Positions 46,594-55,544 are shown, counted from the first letter of the stretch. The stretch is DNA of 64,000 nt from JAVJSD01 sp040219575 (GCA_040219575.1 JAVJSD010000074.1:96437-160436); one strand, 5' to 3'. Translations and numbers: made by a program. The notes: a model not told the origin generated them from the sequence alone.

Positions 46594-48021
46594 TCATTCG
46601 TACGCGCTGCCGGGGTTGCGCGAGCGGAAGCGCGGCGCGGCGCTGCCGCTGGGGGCCGAACCGCCGCCGCGGCCCAGCGTCTGCGTGCGGGCTTCCGGGC
46701 GGTGCCCCATCATTTCGAGCAGCTTCTGGACCGAGATCTTCTCGATTCCCAACTCGTCGGCCTGGCCGATCAGGTTGGTGTAGGCGTTGGTCACCGCGGC
46801 GTCGGACTTTTCGCTGGGGCGGTTGCCGACGACCAGGTAGCGGGTTTGGATCGAGACCGTGCCGGTCCGCCGGCCCTGCTCGTCCACCTCGGCGTCGATG
46901 ATGCCGCCGTTGACGCCGATCACGTTCTTGACCAGGCGGTTGTCCGACTGCCCGTCTTCGTTGTAGTCCAACGTTCCCGCCAGGGCGAAGTGCAGACGTT
47001 GTCCCGGTTGCCAGGTCGGTGAGAAGACCACGTCCTCGGGCAGGATCGGGTCGGTGATGTCGTCCGACACGATGCGGGCCTGCGCCATATTCGGCTGATC
47101 GACCGAGGTGATCTCGATGGTTCCCTTGGGCGTGGCGTTCTGGAAATCGCCCTCGTCCTTGTCGTAGATGGCGAAGGTCTGCTGACGGCGCAGTCCGTCG
47201 GCGGTTCCCAGATCGATCCACACGATGCCCGCCGACTGATTCGCCCGCACGACGCGGCCGTCGGGCTGATCAAACGACGTGCTGGTCATCTCATCCAACT
47301 TCTTACGCTGAAACTCCACCGTCTGCTGCAACTTGGAGATCTGATTCACGAGATCGTTCTTCTCGGCGGTCGCCTTGTCGAACATCGTTTTGATGTCGGT
47401 TCCCTTACTGGCCAGTTGCTTGGCGAGATCGTCGTTCTGCTTGACCAGCCGAGCGCGTTCCGCGGCGAAGGCGCTCTCGGCGGCAGTCTTGGCGGCCAGC
47501 GCGTCGTCGCGGGCCTTTTCCGCGGCATCGGCCCGAGCGCTTTCACGCGTCAGGATGTCGTCCTTTTCCTTCGTCAACTGCGCCACGCGTTTTTGCTCAT
47601 CAGTCAGTTTCTGATTGAGATCCTGAATGGTCTCCCACAAGGTGACGGGCAGCGTGGTGTAGTCCTTGGCGTCGGCATGACCGGCAGGAAAGAGCCGCAT
47701 GTCCTGCTGGAATTTGGATTCGATGGCCTCGACTTCCTTCGACAACTCGGGCGCGCGATTCTTCAGGTCGTTGCGCATGTTTTCCACGTCGACCGCCGCG
47801 ATCGTGCTTAGCCCCAGCACGCGCTTCATCAGCTTAAAGGCGAAGTCCTGGTTGTAGGAGTTGTTGCGGGCGGTGTCGCGCTCCTGCTCGGCCTTTTGCA
47901 GGTCGTTGTAGGCGGCGTCTTGCTTCGCGTAGAAGACGTACGTCGTCACGCCGAGGACGGCCACCAGAATAATCAGCAGGATGACCGCGGCTTGCAGGGC
48001 TGTGTTGGAACGGGACGCCAT
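46594..48021 (-). CDS. Membrane-anchored coiled-coil protein, larger of a paralogous pair
   Basis: 475 aa with AGGAGA upstream of the ATG at 48021. A membrane helix lies at about 10-30. Long coiled coils follow at about 33-55 and 130-250 (LTDEQKRVAQLTKEKDD, KLQQTVEFQRKKLDEM). The C-terminal domain is shared with the downstream paralog (VWIDLGTADGLRRQQTFAIY, VVFSPTWQPGQRLHFALAG) and ends with a BRCT-like part (YLVVGNRPSEKS, ADELGIEKISVQKLLEMMG). It probably forms a long periplasmic rod anchored in the inner membrane. Function unknown. Divergent from phhB. Confidence 0.72.
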   Translation of the reverse strand: MASRSNTALQAAVILLIILVAVLGVTTYVFYAKQDAAYNDLQKAEQERDTARNNSYNQDFAFKLMKRVLGLSTIAAVDVENMRNDLKNRAPELSKEVEAIESKFQQDMRLFPAGHADAKDYTTLPVTLWETIQDLNQKLTDEQKRVAQLTKEKDDILTRESARADAAEKARDDALAAKTAAESAFAAERARLVKQNDDLAKQLASKGTDIKTMFDKATAEKNDLVNQISKLQQTVEFQRKKLDEMTSTSFDQPDGRVVRANQSAGIVWIDLGTADGLRRQQTFAIYDKDEGDFQNATPKGTIEITSVDQPNMAQARIVSDDITDPILPEDVVFSPTWQPGQRLHFALAGTLDYNEDGQSDNRLVKNVIGVNGGIIDAEVDEQGRRTGTVSIQTRYLVVGNRPSEKSDAAVTNAYTNLIGQADELGIEKISVQKLLEMMGHRPEARTQTLGRGGGSAPSGSAAPRFRSRNPGSAYE

Positions 48022-48396
48022 GAGCGATTCTCCTAACCGGGCGCGCTATCGAGCGAAAAAGGCCTCGCCGTGCGACGGCAACCAGCGTGTACGAAAAGGG
48101 GTGCGAAAGGCCGCCGTCGCCTGCAAATGCTTCGTGCGACGGCCCGCGGACTATTCCGAGATCAATAAGTCGGTGACTGATAAGCACCTGCGTCGATTCT
48201 AAACAGGGCCGACAAACCTGTCAACGAAACGCAATTCCTTGCAACGCCGGGAGATGCGCGCCTCCGCCCGGTTTCCGCCTCCAGGCCCACCGGTAAAATA
48301 CAGGGGCGCCGCCCGGCGGAAAAAACACGCGGAGCGTGCTCCAGGCGTGTTCGCTGGGCGATTTTTCACCCCTTCAGCCCCCAGCGAGGACCAAAC
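48022..48396. other. Gap between divergent genes
   Basis: This 375-bp region between the coiled-coil gene and phhB shows no supportable ORF or repeat. It must hold both promoters, but no clear promoter pair is visible to me. Confidence 0.5.
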
Positions 48397-48759
48397 ATGC
48401 AAATCCAGGCCCCCGACCAGTTGGTCCAGAAAAAATGCCTCCCCTGCGAAGGCGGCGTCGAGCCCTGTTCGCTCAGCGACGCCCAGCAGCAACTCGGCCA
48501 ACTCTCCGGCTGGACGCTCACCCACGACGGCAAGCGGATCCGCAAACAGTGGAAGGTGAAGAACTTCATGGCCGGCATGCGGTTCTTCGAGAAGGTCGCC
48601 CAGGCGGCCGAAGACGAGGGACATCATCCCGACCTGCACCTCGAGGGCTACCGCAACGTGTGGATCGAGATCTGGACGCACGCCATCGGCGGACTCAGCG
48701 AGAACGACTTCATCCTCGCCGCCAAGATCGACCAACTCCCCGTGGAACTGCAAACCTGA
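48397..48759 (+). CDS. phhB: 4a-hydroxytetrahydrobiopterin dehydratase (pterin-4a-carbinolamine dehydratase)
   Basis: 120 aa, full length. It dehydrates 4a-hydroxytetrahydropterin, recycling the cofactor of aromatic amino acid hydroxylases. The conserved motif E-G-H-H-P lies near residue 72, with DLHLEGYRNVWIEIWTH and AIGGLSENDFILAAKID following. No phenylalanine hydroxylase lies in the window. It is convergent with the 48856-49332 gene. Confidence 0.93.
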   Translation: MQIQAPDQLVQKKCLPCEGGVEPCSLSDAQQQLGQLSGWTLTHDGKRIRKQWKVKNFMAGMRFFEKVAQAAEDEGHHPDLHLEGYRNVWIEIWTHAIGGLSENDFILAAKIDQLPVELQT

Positions 48760-48777
48760 CAAAGCACCAAGGCGAGC

Positions 48778-48812
48778 CGCCGGGCGTAAGCCCGCGGTGG
48801 CACACCCGCGGC
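48778..48812. repeat. GC-rich double hairpin between convergent genes
   Basis: CGGGC, loop GTAA, GCCCG, then CCGCGG, TGGCACAC, CCGCGG. It lies between the stops of phhB and the 48856-49332 gene. It lacks a T-run and could act as a weak bidirectional terminator or a dispersed repeat. Confidence 0.5.
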
Positions 48813-48855
48813 GCCCCGCGTTGGCGCATCAACGCCATCAACGCCGCAATCGCCG

Positions 48856-49332
48856 CTACTCGTTCTCGATCACTTCCAGTTCGTGCTGGAAGTGCTCGAT
48901 CGCCTCGCTCGGGTTGAGGTTGAACAACGCCCGACCGTCGGTCCGCCATTGGTCGCCGTCGAAGCGAAACACCGCGGTCGCGGCCCGGATGTTCCCCACG
49001 TTGGGATTGTCCTCCAGCGGACCGCCCGCCACCGCCTCGAAACGAATGGCCACGCTGACCAGGGCGCGGAGGTCGCCGCTGTGCCGATCGCGGGCCAGCG
49101 CCACGGCGTCGTCGAAGTCGCAATCGATCCAGGTCAGGCCGCGGGGCCGGCCGCTCTGCGAAGCCAGGGTGACGAAGTGCGCCTCGAGCCACTCTCGCCG
49201 CTGCTGAAAGGCCTGCCGCGCCCGCCGCACGTCGATCCGCGGCGCGGCCGCCCGTCGGCGCAGCAGCAGGTAAGCAGTCAACATGACCGCCGCGCCGATC
49301 GCCACACCTGCCGCGATCCACCAACCAATCAT
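48856..49332 (-). CDS. Small membrane-anchored protein of unknown function
   Basis: 158 aa from the ATG at 49332; the frame is open 59 codons further upstream, but that part is Arg/Ser-rich and not protein-like. One membrane helix at about 4-24, then an Arg-rich segment (LLLRRRAAAPRID) and a soluble domain of about 110 residues with TWIDCDFDD and AVFRFDGDQWRTDGRALFN. No family recognised. It faces phhB tail to tail. Confidence 0.6.
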   Translation of the reverse strand: MIGWWIAAGVAIGAAVMLTAYLLLRRRAAAPRIDVRRARQAFQQRREWLEAHFVTLASQSGRPRGLTWIDCDFDDAVALARDRHSGDLRALVSVAIRFEAVAGGPLEDNPNVGNIRAATAVFRFDGDQWRTDGRALFNLNPSEAIEHFQHELEVIENE

Positions 49333-49685
49333 CGTGCGTGCTCCTGTACGACGGCGCGATCCCGAAGAGCGCCGTCTCCACGATTCTACTGTGTTGCTCG
49401 GAAGTGTGGCAACGGCGCACCCGGCTGGTTGTGCCAAAGCATCGGCGCCCCGCGTCATCCTCCGATGCCGGCAGTGGGGGCGTACGGCCTTGTCATCCAG
49501 GCTTGTCATCCAGGCTTGTCGTCGAAACGCCCCCTACCCCCGGATCCCACGCACGTCGACGAGCCAATTGCTTCTGGGTTACACTGTTACTCGCGCTCGT
49601 CGGAAGCGGCCTATCCTCCGCCTCGACGCATCGACGGAATCGTGTGACAGTTTCCCTGGAGCGGCGTCTGCGGCCGAATCAGCTT
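49333..49685. other. Gap between divergent genes
   Basis: This 353-bp region shows no supportable gene. A direct repeat, CTTGTCATCCAGG followed by CTTGTCATCCAGG, occurs at about 49490-49516. Two GTG codons upstream of 49686 leave the start of the next gene ambiguous. Confidence 0.5.
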
Positions 49686-50285
49686 GTGCCTATCGATCTA
49701 ACGTGCAACAACTGCGGACAGACGTTGCGTGTTCCCGACGAACACGCCGGCAAACAGGCGCGCTGCCCCAAGTGCCAGAACGTGCAGGCCATTCCCGCCG
49801 CGTCGGGCTCGGTGTTCGACGGTCTGCCGATGTCGCCCCCTCCGAAGCCTCCGCCGTCCTACGCGCCGCCCCCCTCGTACTCGCCCCCCTCCTACTCGCC
49901 GTCGTCGTACTCGCCCGGATCCCCGCCGCCGCATTCCGCCACGGGCAATCCCTACGCCGACGCCCCCGCGCCGGCCAAGCCGTACTCGCCCCCCGCCTCC
50001 AACTACGGTTCGCCCTATGGAGGAGCGTATCAGCAGTCGTGGTCGCGGCCGCATCAGGGAAACGTGATTCTCGTGCTGGGCATTCTCTCGCTGGTGCTGT
50101 GCCAACTGCTGGGGCCCATCGCCTGGATCATGGGCCAGAACGATCTGCGGGAAATCGACCGCGGCGTGATGGATCCCTCGGGACGCAGCGCCACCCAGGC
50201 CGGCATGATTCTGGGCATCATCGGCACCGTGCTGATGGTGCTGTGGTGCGGTTGCGTGTCTCTCGCGACGCTGGCGGGCGGTTGA
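49686..50285 (+). CDS. Zinc-ribbon and DUF4190-like membrane protein
   Basis: 199 aa from the GTG at 49686, which places the zinc ribbon at the N-terminus: LTCNNCGQTLRVPD and ARCPKCQNVQ. A GTG at 49644 would add 14 residues. A Pro/Ser/Tyr-rich linker (PPPSYSPPSYSPSSY) follows. The C-terminal DUF4190-like part has two membrane helices (VILVLGILSLVL, GMILGIIGTVLMVL) around DLREIDRG. Common architecture in Pirellulales; role unknown. Confidence 0.75.
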   Translation: MPIDLTCNNCGQTLRVPDEHAGKQARCPKCQNVQAIPAASGSVFDGLPMSPPPKPPPSYAPPPSYSPPSYSPSSYSPGSPPPHSATGNPYADAPAPAKPYSPPASNYGSPYGGAYQQSWSRPHQGNVILVLGILSLVLCQLLGPIAWIMGQNDLREIDRGVMDPSGRSATQAGMILGIIGTVLMVLWCGCVSLATLAGG

Positions 50286-50401
50286 GCAAGACCACCTCGC
50301 GGCCGACGGAACAGGCAAGGCCGACCAACGCGGCGTTTGCCCCCTCTTTCTGAGCGGGCTACGATCTAGCGCGGGTTGTTTCCCGCTGTACGACCGACTT
50401 C

Positions 50402-50464
50402 GTAGCGGAAGTCGTGAGACTTCCGACGGCATTAGAAGAGGGGAACTTTCACGAGTTTCGCGAC
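50402..50464 (+). repeat. Composite of GTAG hairpin A and a decayed inverted hairpin B
   Basis: 50402-50426: GTAG, C, stem GGAAGTC, loop GTGA, stem GACTTCC. A linker with CGGCATTAGAAGAGG follows. 50442-50464 is a decayed inverted family-B hairpin ending in GCGAC where CTAC would be expected. It has the same layout as 7054-7128. Confidence 0.8.
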
Positions 50465-50563
50465 AAGTCGATTGGCCGCGTCGGCGTTGTCAGGCGCAGC
50501 CCGACAAGTCGCACGCAGGTAACGCCCCCACGAACCGAATTCCCATCTGGCCCAGGCAGAATC

Positions 50564-52477
50564 ATGAGAATCGCTACCATCGCGCTAGTGCTCGCGCTCG
50601 GCGCCGCCGCGACCGTCTTCTCGGCCGACAAGGCGACGAAAGACAAGGCCGACAGCGACAAGCCGCAACAGAACGACGCCCAGGCGAAAATCACCCACGG
50701 ACCGATTCTGGGGCGGTTGAGCAGCGGGGGCGTCGGCGTCTGGGCGCGAACGTCGCGGCCGGCCGCGCTGCTGGTCCGCTACGGCGAGTCGGCCGACAAG
50801 CTCGATAAACAGAGCAAGCCCGCGCCGACCAAACTCGAAAGCGACAACACCGGCTGGATCCAACTCGACGGCCTTCAGCCCAACACGGTTTATCACTACC
50901 GCATCGAACTGGCCGGCAAGGACGACGCGAAGAAAGCGAAACCGGCCAAGTCGAAAAGTCGCGGCGGTTCGTTCCGCACGCTCCCCACCTCCACGCAGTT
51001 TCGCGACAAGGAGTTGAATCCCGACGGACTGTTCAACTTCCGCTTCGAATTCGCCTGCGGCAACAATCAGGACGTCGACCACGGTTCGGGGCCCACGACG
51101 CCCGCCTTCAAAACAATGCTCGAGCAACTGCACGGCAAGATCAACTTCGCCATTCTCAACGGCGACTGGCTGTATGAAGACGCGCGCGACACCACGCCGG
51201 CCCAGTGGCGAAAACAGGTGGGCGTGAGCGAGGCCGACGAGCCGGAGGTGGTCAAGATCGCTCCGACGATCGTCGGCGTGTGGGAGAACTACAAGCTCTA
51301 TCTCGACCGCAGCAAGAACCTCAACGCCTGGCACCGCAACGTTCCCAGCTTCTTCACCTTCGACGACCACGAAATGCTCAACGACGTGTGGGGCGCCGGT
51401 TCGCCCGGTCTGCGCGACCGTCGGGCGGTGTTCCGCGACATCGGCGAGGCGGCCTGGTACGACTACCTCGGCTGGAGCAACCCCACCGAGTTCAAGCAAC
51501 CGATCCACTTCGGCGTGGCGACGCTCGAGAAAGGCGCCGACACGCTCACGGACGAGTCGGCCGACTTCACCCGGCTCGACATGCAGCAGACCTCGAACCT
51601 GCACGTGCACTGGGGCGGCGACACGGCCGGGGTGAACGAGAACGACCTCGACGGCGTGGGCGGCGAACCGACGGCCGGCGTGTACGAGATCGTGAAGGTG
51701 CTCGACAAACACCACCTCAAGATTTCGCCCGCACCGAAGGAAGACGCGCGGGTCAGCTACTCCATCGGCCGCCGCTCGTACTACAAGCTGCGGATGAGCA
51801 ACTGCGAGTTCTTCCTGCTCGACACCCGCAGCCACCGCGAGATGCACGACACCAACGAGCCCGACAAGCCGGGGCTGTCGATCCTCGGGCAGCAACAGAA
51901 GAAGTGGCTGTTGGACGGCGTGAAGAACAGCGACGCCGATTTTCTGTTCGTCGTCTCGAGCGTGAATTTCATGGTGCCGCACGTCGGCGGCGGCAAAGTC
52001 CGCGCCACCAACAAGGACGACGCCTGGACGGTGTTCCTCGACGAGCGCGAGCAGTTGATCGAGGCCTTCGACAAACTCGGCAAGCCGGTGCTCGTGCTGA
52101 CGGGCGACCTGCACAACAGCTTCGCCATCAAAATCACCGACCGCGTGTGGGAGTTCGCCTCGGGCCCGCACAACTCGAACAACCACTTCGCCAGCGACGA
52201 GGGGGATCGTCCCGCGACGGGACCGTTTCAGTACGGTCCCCGCAAGTGCGACATCCGCTGGTCGACCTACTTCCGCAGCGACATCCCCCGCGATCAGTTG
52301 CAGCACCCGACCTACTGCGTCGTGCAGGTCAACAACGTGTTCAACAACCCGCTGAGCGTCGGCGGCGAGCGATGGGTGGCGTTCGAGCGTCCGCAGGTCG
52401 TCGTGCAGTATTACGACGGCCGCACCGGCGAGCTCCGCTACGCCGAATCGATCCTCGCCGCGGGAAGTGGAAAGTGA
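50564..52477 (+). CDS. phoD: Secreted PhoD-like alkaline phosphatase/phosphodiesterase
   Basis: 637 aa from the ATG at 50564; the frame is open 50 codons upstream through a repeat. Signal peptide about 1-20. An N-terminal Fn3/purple-phosphatase-like domain (GRLSSGGVGVWART, TVYHYRIEL) is followed by the metallophosphatase domain: RFEFACGNNQDV, LNGDWLYED, PSFFTFDDHEMLNDVWG, VLTGDLHNSF and the final EFASGPHNS. These match PhoD. Between residues about 330 and 410 an unusual insert adds length (KGADTLTDESADFTRLD, YEIVKVLDKHHLKIS). It acts on phosphate mono- or diesters; metal need and substrate are inferred from the family. Confidence 0.88.
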   Translation: MRIATIALVLALGAAATVFSADKATKDKADSDKPQQNDAQAKITHGPILGRLSSGGVGVWARTSRPAALLVRYGESADKLDKQSKPAPTKLESDNTGWIQLDGLQPNTVYHYRIELAGKDDAKKAKPAKSKSRGGSFRTLPTSTQFRDKELNPDGLFNFRFEFACGNNQDVDHGSGPTTPAFKTMLEQLHGKINFAILNGDWLYEDARDTTPAQWRKQVGVSEADEPEVVKIAPTIVGVWENYKLYLDRSKNLNAWHRNVPSFFTFDDHEMLNDVWGAGSPGLRDRRAVFRDIGEAAWYDYLGWSNPTEFKQPIHFGVATLEKGADTLTDESADFTRLDMQQTSNLHVHWGGDTAGVNENDLDGVGGEPTAGVYEIVKVLDKHHLKISPAPKEDARVSYSIGRRSYYKLRMSNCEFFLLDTRSHREMHDTNEPDKPGLSILGQQQKKWLLDGVKNSDADFLFVVSSVNFMVPHVGGGKVRATNKDDAWTVFLDEREQLIEAFDKLGKPVLVLTGDLHNSFAIKITDRVWEFASGPHNSNNHFASDEGDRPATGPFQYGPRKCDIRWSTYFRSDIPRDQLQHPTYCVVQVNNVFNNPLSVGGERWVAFERPQVVVQYYDGRTGELRYAESILAAGSGK

Positions 52478-52485
52478 ATCCATTG

Positions 52486-52585
52486 GTAGCGGAACTCGTG
52501 AGAGTTCCTCTTGGCTGCGATTGGTAGCGGAACTCGTGAGAGTTCCTCTTCTCCATGCCCTCGGAAGTCTCACGACTTCCGCTAC
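52486..52585 (+). repeat. Composite of two direct GTAG hairpins B and an inverted hairpin A
   Basis: 52486-52508 and 52524-52546: GTAG, C, stem GGAACTC, loop GTGA, stem GAGTTCC, each followed by TCTT. 52561-52585 is an inverted family-A hairpin ending in CTAC. The linker TCTTCTCCATGCCC is the reverse complement of the type seen at 50402 and 7054. Confidence 0.9.
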
Positions 52586-52632
52586 GATTGACCCTCGAAT
52601 TCAGGTCCATTCCGTTCCCAAAGATGGCCGGC

Positions 52633-52998
52633 GGTGGGTGGCACTGGTGGCTTGTCCACCAGTGTCTGGAACGCAATAGGGCGTTCGCCAAACAACGACG
52701 ATCATTCATCGCTCGAAGCAGCTTCATCGACGTCGTTCCCCAACGAGAGCCAGAATCCGCCCTCGTCGCGACGCACGTCGGCATGCCGGCCGAACGTGGA
52801 TTGCATGATGTCGCCGGTGGGTGGCACTGGTGGCTTGTCCACCAGTGTCTCGAACGCAATAGGGCATTCGCCCAGCAACGACGATCATTCGTCGCTCGAA
52901 GCTGCTTCATCGACGTCGTTTCCCAACGAGAGCCAGAATCCGCCCTCGTCGCGACGCACGTCGGCATGCCGGCCGAACGTGGATTGAATGATGGGTGT
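52633..52998. repeat. 183-bp tandem duplication with internal hairpin
   Basis: Two units start at 52633 and 52816. They differ at about eight positions. Each begins with a hairpin: GTGG, then CACTGGTGG, loop CTTGT, CCACCAGTG (52638-52664 and 52821-52847). A third, imperfect and inverted copy of the hairpin is at 53029-53055. Confidence 0.85.
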
Positions 52999-53091
52999 TG
53001 CCGGCGGTGTGCGTTGCGACGCTCCCTGCACTGCTGGGCAAGCCGCCAGTGCCACGCATTCTTGTTGCAGAGGTTGGATCGTTGTGACCTC

Positions 53092-53115
53092 TCGGAAGTC
53101 TCACGCTCCTGCGGA
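53092..53115 (-). repeat. Decayed family-A hairpin
   Basis: The strand reading GTGAGACTTCCGA matches loop and 3' arm of family A, while the 5' arm and GTAG are lost (GATCCGCAGGAGC). Confidence 0.5.
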
Positions 53116-53213
53116 TCGCAACGGGTGACGGTCGGAAAAAGCACTGGCGAGACACCCGTGGCGTCCGACGTCGCGCTTGACTACGGTTCACGCGAAGTCC
53201 AAGATTGACGCCC

Positions 53214-53236
53214 GGCGGACGCAGGGTCCGCCGTAC
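53214..53236 (-). repeat. GTAC hairpin upstream of the secretion ATPase
   Basis: Minus strand: GTAC, then GGCGGAC, short loop, GTCCGCC. It ends 17 bp before the GTG start of the ATPase gene. Related GTAC hairpins occur at 59042 and 61761. Confidence 0.7.
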
Positions 53237-53253
53237 GCCATCGGGGAGGACGT

Positions 53254-54483
53254 GTGACCGGTTCCTTGCTTGTCGGCCAGACGCATCAACAGCTCGCGGC
53301 GCTCGACGCGGCCGATACCGGCTACGCCACACAATTCGTGGAGGCCCTGCTCGAGGCCGCCCGCGAGGCGGGCGCAAGCGACGTGCATCTGCAGCCCACC
53401 GGCGACGCACTCGAGGTTCGCTGGCGATTGGACGGCGTGCTGCAAACGCTGGGCGTCTACCCGCGCGGCGAGGCGGCCGACGTGGTGGCCCGTTTGAAGG
53501 TGCTGGCCGACCTGCTCACATATCGCAACGATGTTCCGCAGGAGGGCCGCATCCGCCGCCGCGGCGCGGCCCTCGAGATGCGCGTCAGCACCTTTCCCAC
53601 GCTGCACGGCGAACGGGCCGTGGTGCGGATCTTCGCCCCTTCCACAAAACTGCTGCACGTCGAGGATCTCGGCCTGCCCGGGGAGATTCAGTCGCGGCTG
53701 CTGCGTCTGATCGGCGAGACGAGCGGCGCGCTGATCGTGGCCGGTCCCGCCGGCAGCGGCAAGACGACCACGGTCTACGCCGCGCTGCGGGAGTTGGTGC
53801 GATCCTGCGACGGCGGCAAGAGCATCGTCTCGCTCGAGGACCCGATCGAGGTCGAGACGCCGGGCGTGGCGCAGTCGCAGGTGAACCGCGCCGCCGGCTT
53901 CGACCTGGCGACCGGTCTGCGGAGCATCATGCGGCAGGATCCCGAGGTGATCGCGGTCGGCGAAATCCGCGACCGCGAAACCGCGGAGACCGCCTTCCAG
54001 GCCTCGCTCACCGGCCACCTGCTGTTGACCACCTTCCACGCCGGCAGCGCCGCCACGGCGCTCAGCCGCCTGGCCGACATGGGCATCGAGCCCTACCTGC
54101 TCCGCAGCGGCGTCCTCGCCGTCCTCTGCCAACGCCTGGTGCGCCGACTCTGCGGCTGCGCCGTCGAGGCCGACCGCGCCGCAGATTTTCTCGGCCTGCC
54201 GATTCAACAGGCGCGCGTCCCCGCGGGCTGCGACAAGTGCCTGTCCACCGGCTATGGGGGACGACTCTTGATCGCCGAAATGCTGACGCTGGAGACAAGC
54301 GAGGTCGCCGCGGCCGTGCTTGCCCGCCACGATGCCAAGGCGCTGCAGCGGGCGGCGCAAGCCGACGGCATGACGTCCCTCTGGCGACGCGCGCTCGAGG
54401 CCGCGGAATGCGGCGCGACAAGCCCCGCCGAAGTGCGCCGGGTATTCGGCTTTTCCTCGAGCGAGGAGGGGCTTGCCTCGTGA
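53254..54483 (+). CDS. gspE: Type II secretion/pilus assembly ATPase, GspE-like
   Basis: 409 aa from the GTG at 53254 with GGGGAGG just upstream. It powers pseudopilus assembly at the inner membrane. GPAGSGKTTT near residue 168 is the Walker A motif, RQDPEVIAVGEIRDRETAE the Walker B and Asp-box region, and TGHLLLTTFHAGSA the His box. VHLQPTGDALEVRWRLDGV is the N2 domain. The metal-binding Cys motif is present in short form (LCGC, then CDKC near residue 330). It is shorter than E. coli GspE because the N1 domain is missing. Its TGA overlaps the GTG of the next gene by four bases. Confidence 0.93.
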   Translation: MTGSLLVGQTHQQLAALDAADTGYATQFVEALLEAAREAGASDVHLQPTGDALEVRWRLDGVLQTLGVYPRGEAADVVARLKVLADLLTYRNDVPQEGRIRRRGAALEMRVSTFPTLHGERAVVRIFAPSTKLLHVEDLGLPGEIQSRLLRLIGETSGALIVAGPAGSGKTTTVYAALRELVRSCDGGKSIVSLEDPIEVETPGVAQSQVNRAAGFDLATGLRSIMRQDPEVIAVGEIRDRETAETAFQASLTGHLLLTTFHAGSAATALSRLADMGIEPYLLRSGVLAVLCQRLVRRLCGCAVEADRAADFLGLPIQQARVPAGCDKCLSTGYGGRLLIAEMLTLETSEVAAAVLARHDAKALQRAAQADGMTSLWRRALEAAECGATSPAEVRRVFGFSSSEEGLAS

Positions 54484-55541
54484 CCTCGTCCTCGACGCCG
54501 GCGCTTTCCAACGACGAACTCGTCGCCTTCTGCGAGGAGGTGTCGGCCATCGCCCGCGCAGGCGTGCCGTTGGAATCAGGCCTCGTCGCGCTGGCCAAGG
54601 ACTTGCCCGGCCGGCTGGGAAAGTTCTCGGGCGAGGTCGGCCTCCGCCTTCAGAAGGGAGAACCGCTGTCGCAAATCCTGGAAATGCCGGAAAGCAAGAT
54701 CTCGCCGATATTCCGCGCCGTGGTGCTGGCCGGCGTGCGCTCGGGGCGATTGCCTGTCGCGCTGGAAGGGATGACGTTCACACTCCGGCACGCCCGACGG
54801 TTGCGGCGGCTGACATCGCTGGCGCTTGTTTATCCACTTCTGGTGGTCGGGCTGGCGTATCTGCTGTTCGTGCTGTTGGCCGCGCTTTACTGGGTGGACG
54901 TCGCCCCTGCGTACGAGTCGATGCAATTCGAGCCGAACGCTCCGCTGGCGTTCTTGTTCGCCGCGGGAGATACGGTTGTGTTTTGGGCGATCTGGCCGCC
55001 AATCGGCGTCGCACTGCTGTTGGGCGTAGTCTGGTTTCGCTCACGGTGGGCCGTCTGGCCCCGAGGCGGCGTCGCCCGTTCGAGGCGTCCGACGCCGCGC
55101 CGGCTGCTGCAATTGGGCCGGCTGGCCGCCTTCGCCGAGACGCTCTCGGTGCTGATTCACGCCGGGGCGCCGCTCCAGGAGTCGCTCGCGCTGGCCGGCG
55201 ACGCCACCGGTGACGCCCGGTTGGCCGCCGACGCCCGAGACGTCGCCGCGAAGATTGAGCGCGGCGAGTCGCCTGAGGCACTGGTCCGCTCGGGTTCGGC
55301 CATTCCCCCGCGGCTGCTATGGCGGATCGCGGCGGGCGCCGGGCGGGGCGATCTGGCCGAGCTGCTTCAGGTCGCCGCAGCGCAGCTGCGTGACGAGGCT
55401 GAGCAAACCTATACCACGTTGACCGCGACGATTCCCCTGCTGCTGATGATTGCCATTGGCGGCACGGCGACGCTGCTTTACGCGCTGGTGGTGCTTGTCC
55501 CCTGGCTGCTCACGCTCACCGATTTGAGCCGGATGGCGTAG
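54480..55541 (+). CDS. GspF-like inner-membrane protein, first of three
   Basis: 353 aa from a GTG at 54480 that overlaps the stop of gspE in GTGA. Two T2SSF domains are seen: LVAFCEEVSAIARAGVPLES through GVRSGRLPVALEGM, and RLAAFAETLSVLIHAGAPLQ through GAGRGDLAELLQVAA. Three membrane helices at about 118-135, 160-182 and 320-345. It lacks the usual 60-residue N-terminal cytoplasmic extension. GspF links the ATPase to the growing pseudopilus. The stop is three bases before the next ATG. Confidence 0.88.
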   Translation: MTSSSTPALSNDELVAFCEEVSAIARAGVPLESGLVALAKDLPGRLGKFSGEVGLRLQKGEPLSQILEMPESKISPIFRAVVLAGVRSGRLPVALEGMTFTLRHARRLRRLTSLALVYPLLVVGLAYLLFVLLAALYWVDVAPAYESMQFEPNAPLAFLFAAGDTVVFWAIWPPIGVALLLGVVWFRSRWAVWPRGGVARSRRPTPRRLLQLGRLAAFAETLSVLIHAGAPLQESLALAGDATGDARLAADARDVAAKIERGESPEALVRSGSAIPPRLLWRIAAGAGRGDLAELLQVAAAQLRDEAEQTYTTLTATIPLLLMIAIGGTATLLYALVVLVPWLLTLTDLSRMA

Positions 55542-55544
55542 GGA

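Larger units (their letters stand above)
52478..53253. other. Repeat-rich gap upstream of the secretion operon
   Basis: This 776-bp region holds three GTAG hairpins, a tandem 183-bp duplication, three copies of a GTGGCACTGGTGG-type hairpin, a decayed family-A hairpin and a GTAC hairpin just before gspE. Frames spanning it on both strands are long only because the 183-bp period preserves phase. No gene is supported. Confidence 0.75.

Noticed and set aside
52555..53208. 217-codon frame with two 61-residue repeats
   Set aside because: It arises from the 183-bp tandem repeat, starts inside a GTAG hairpin, and its substitutions show no codon bias. No ribosome site.
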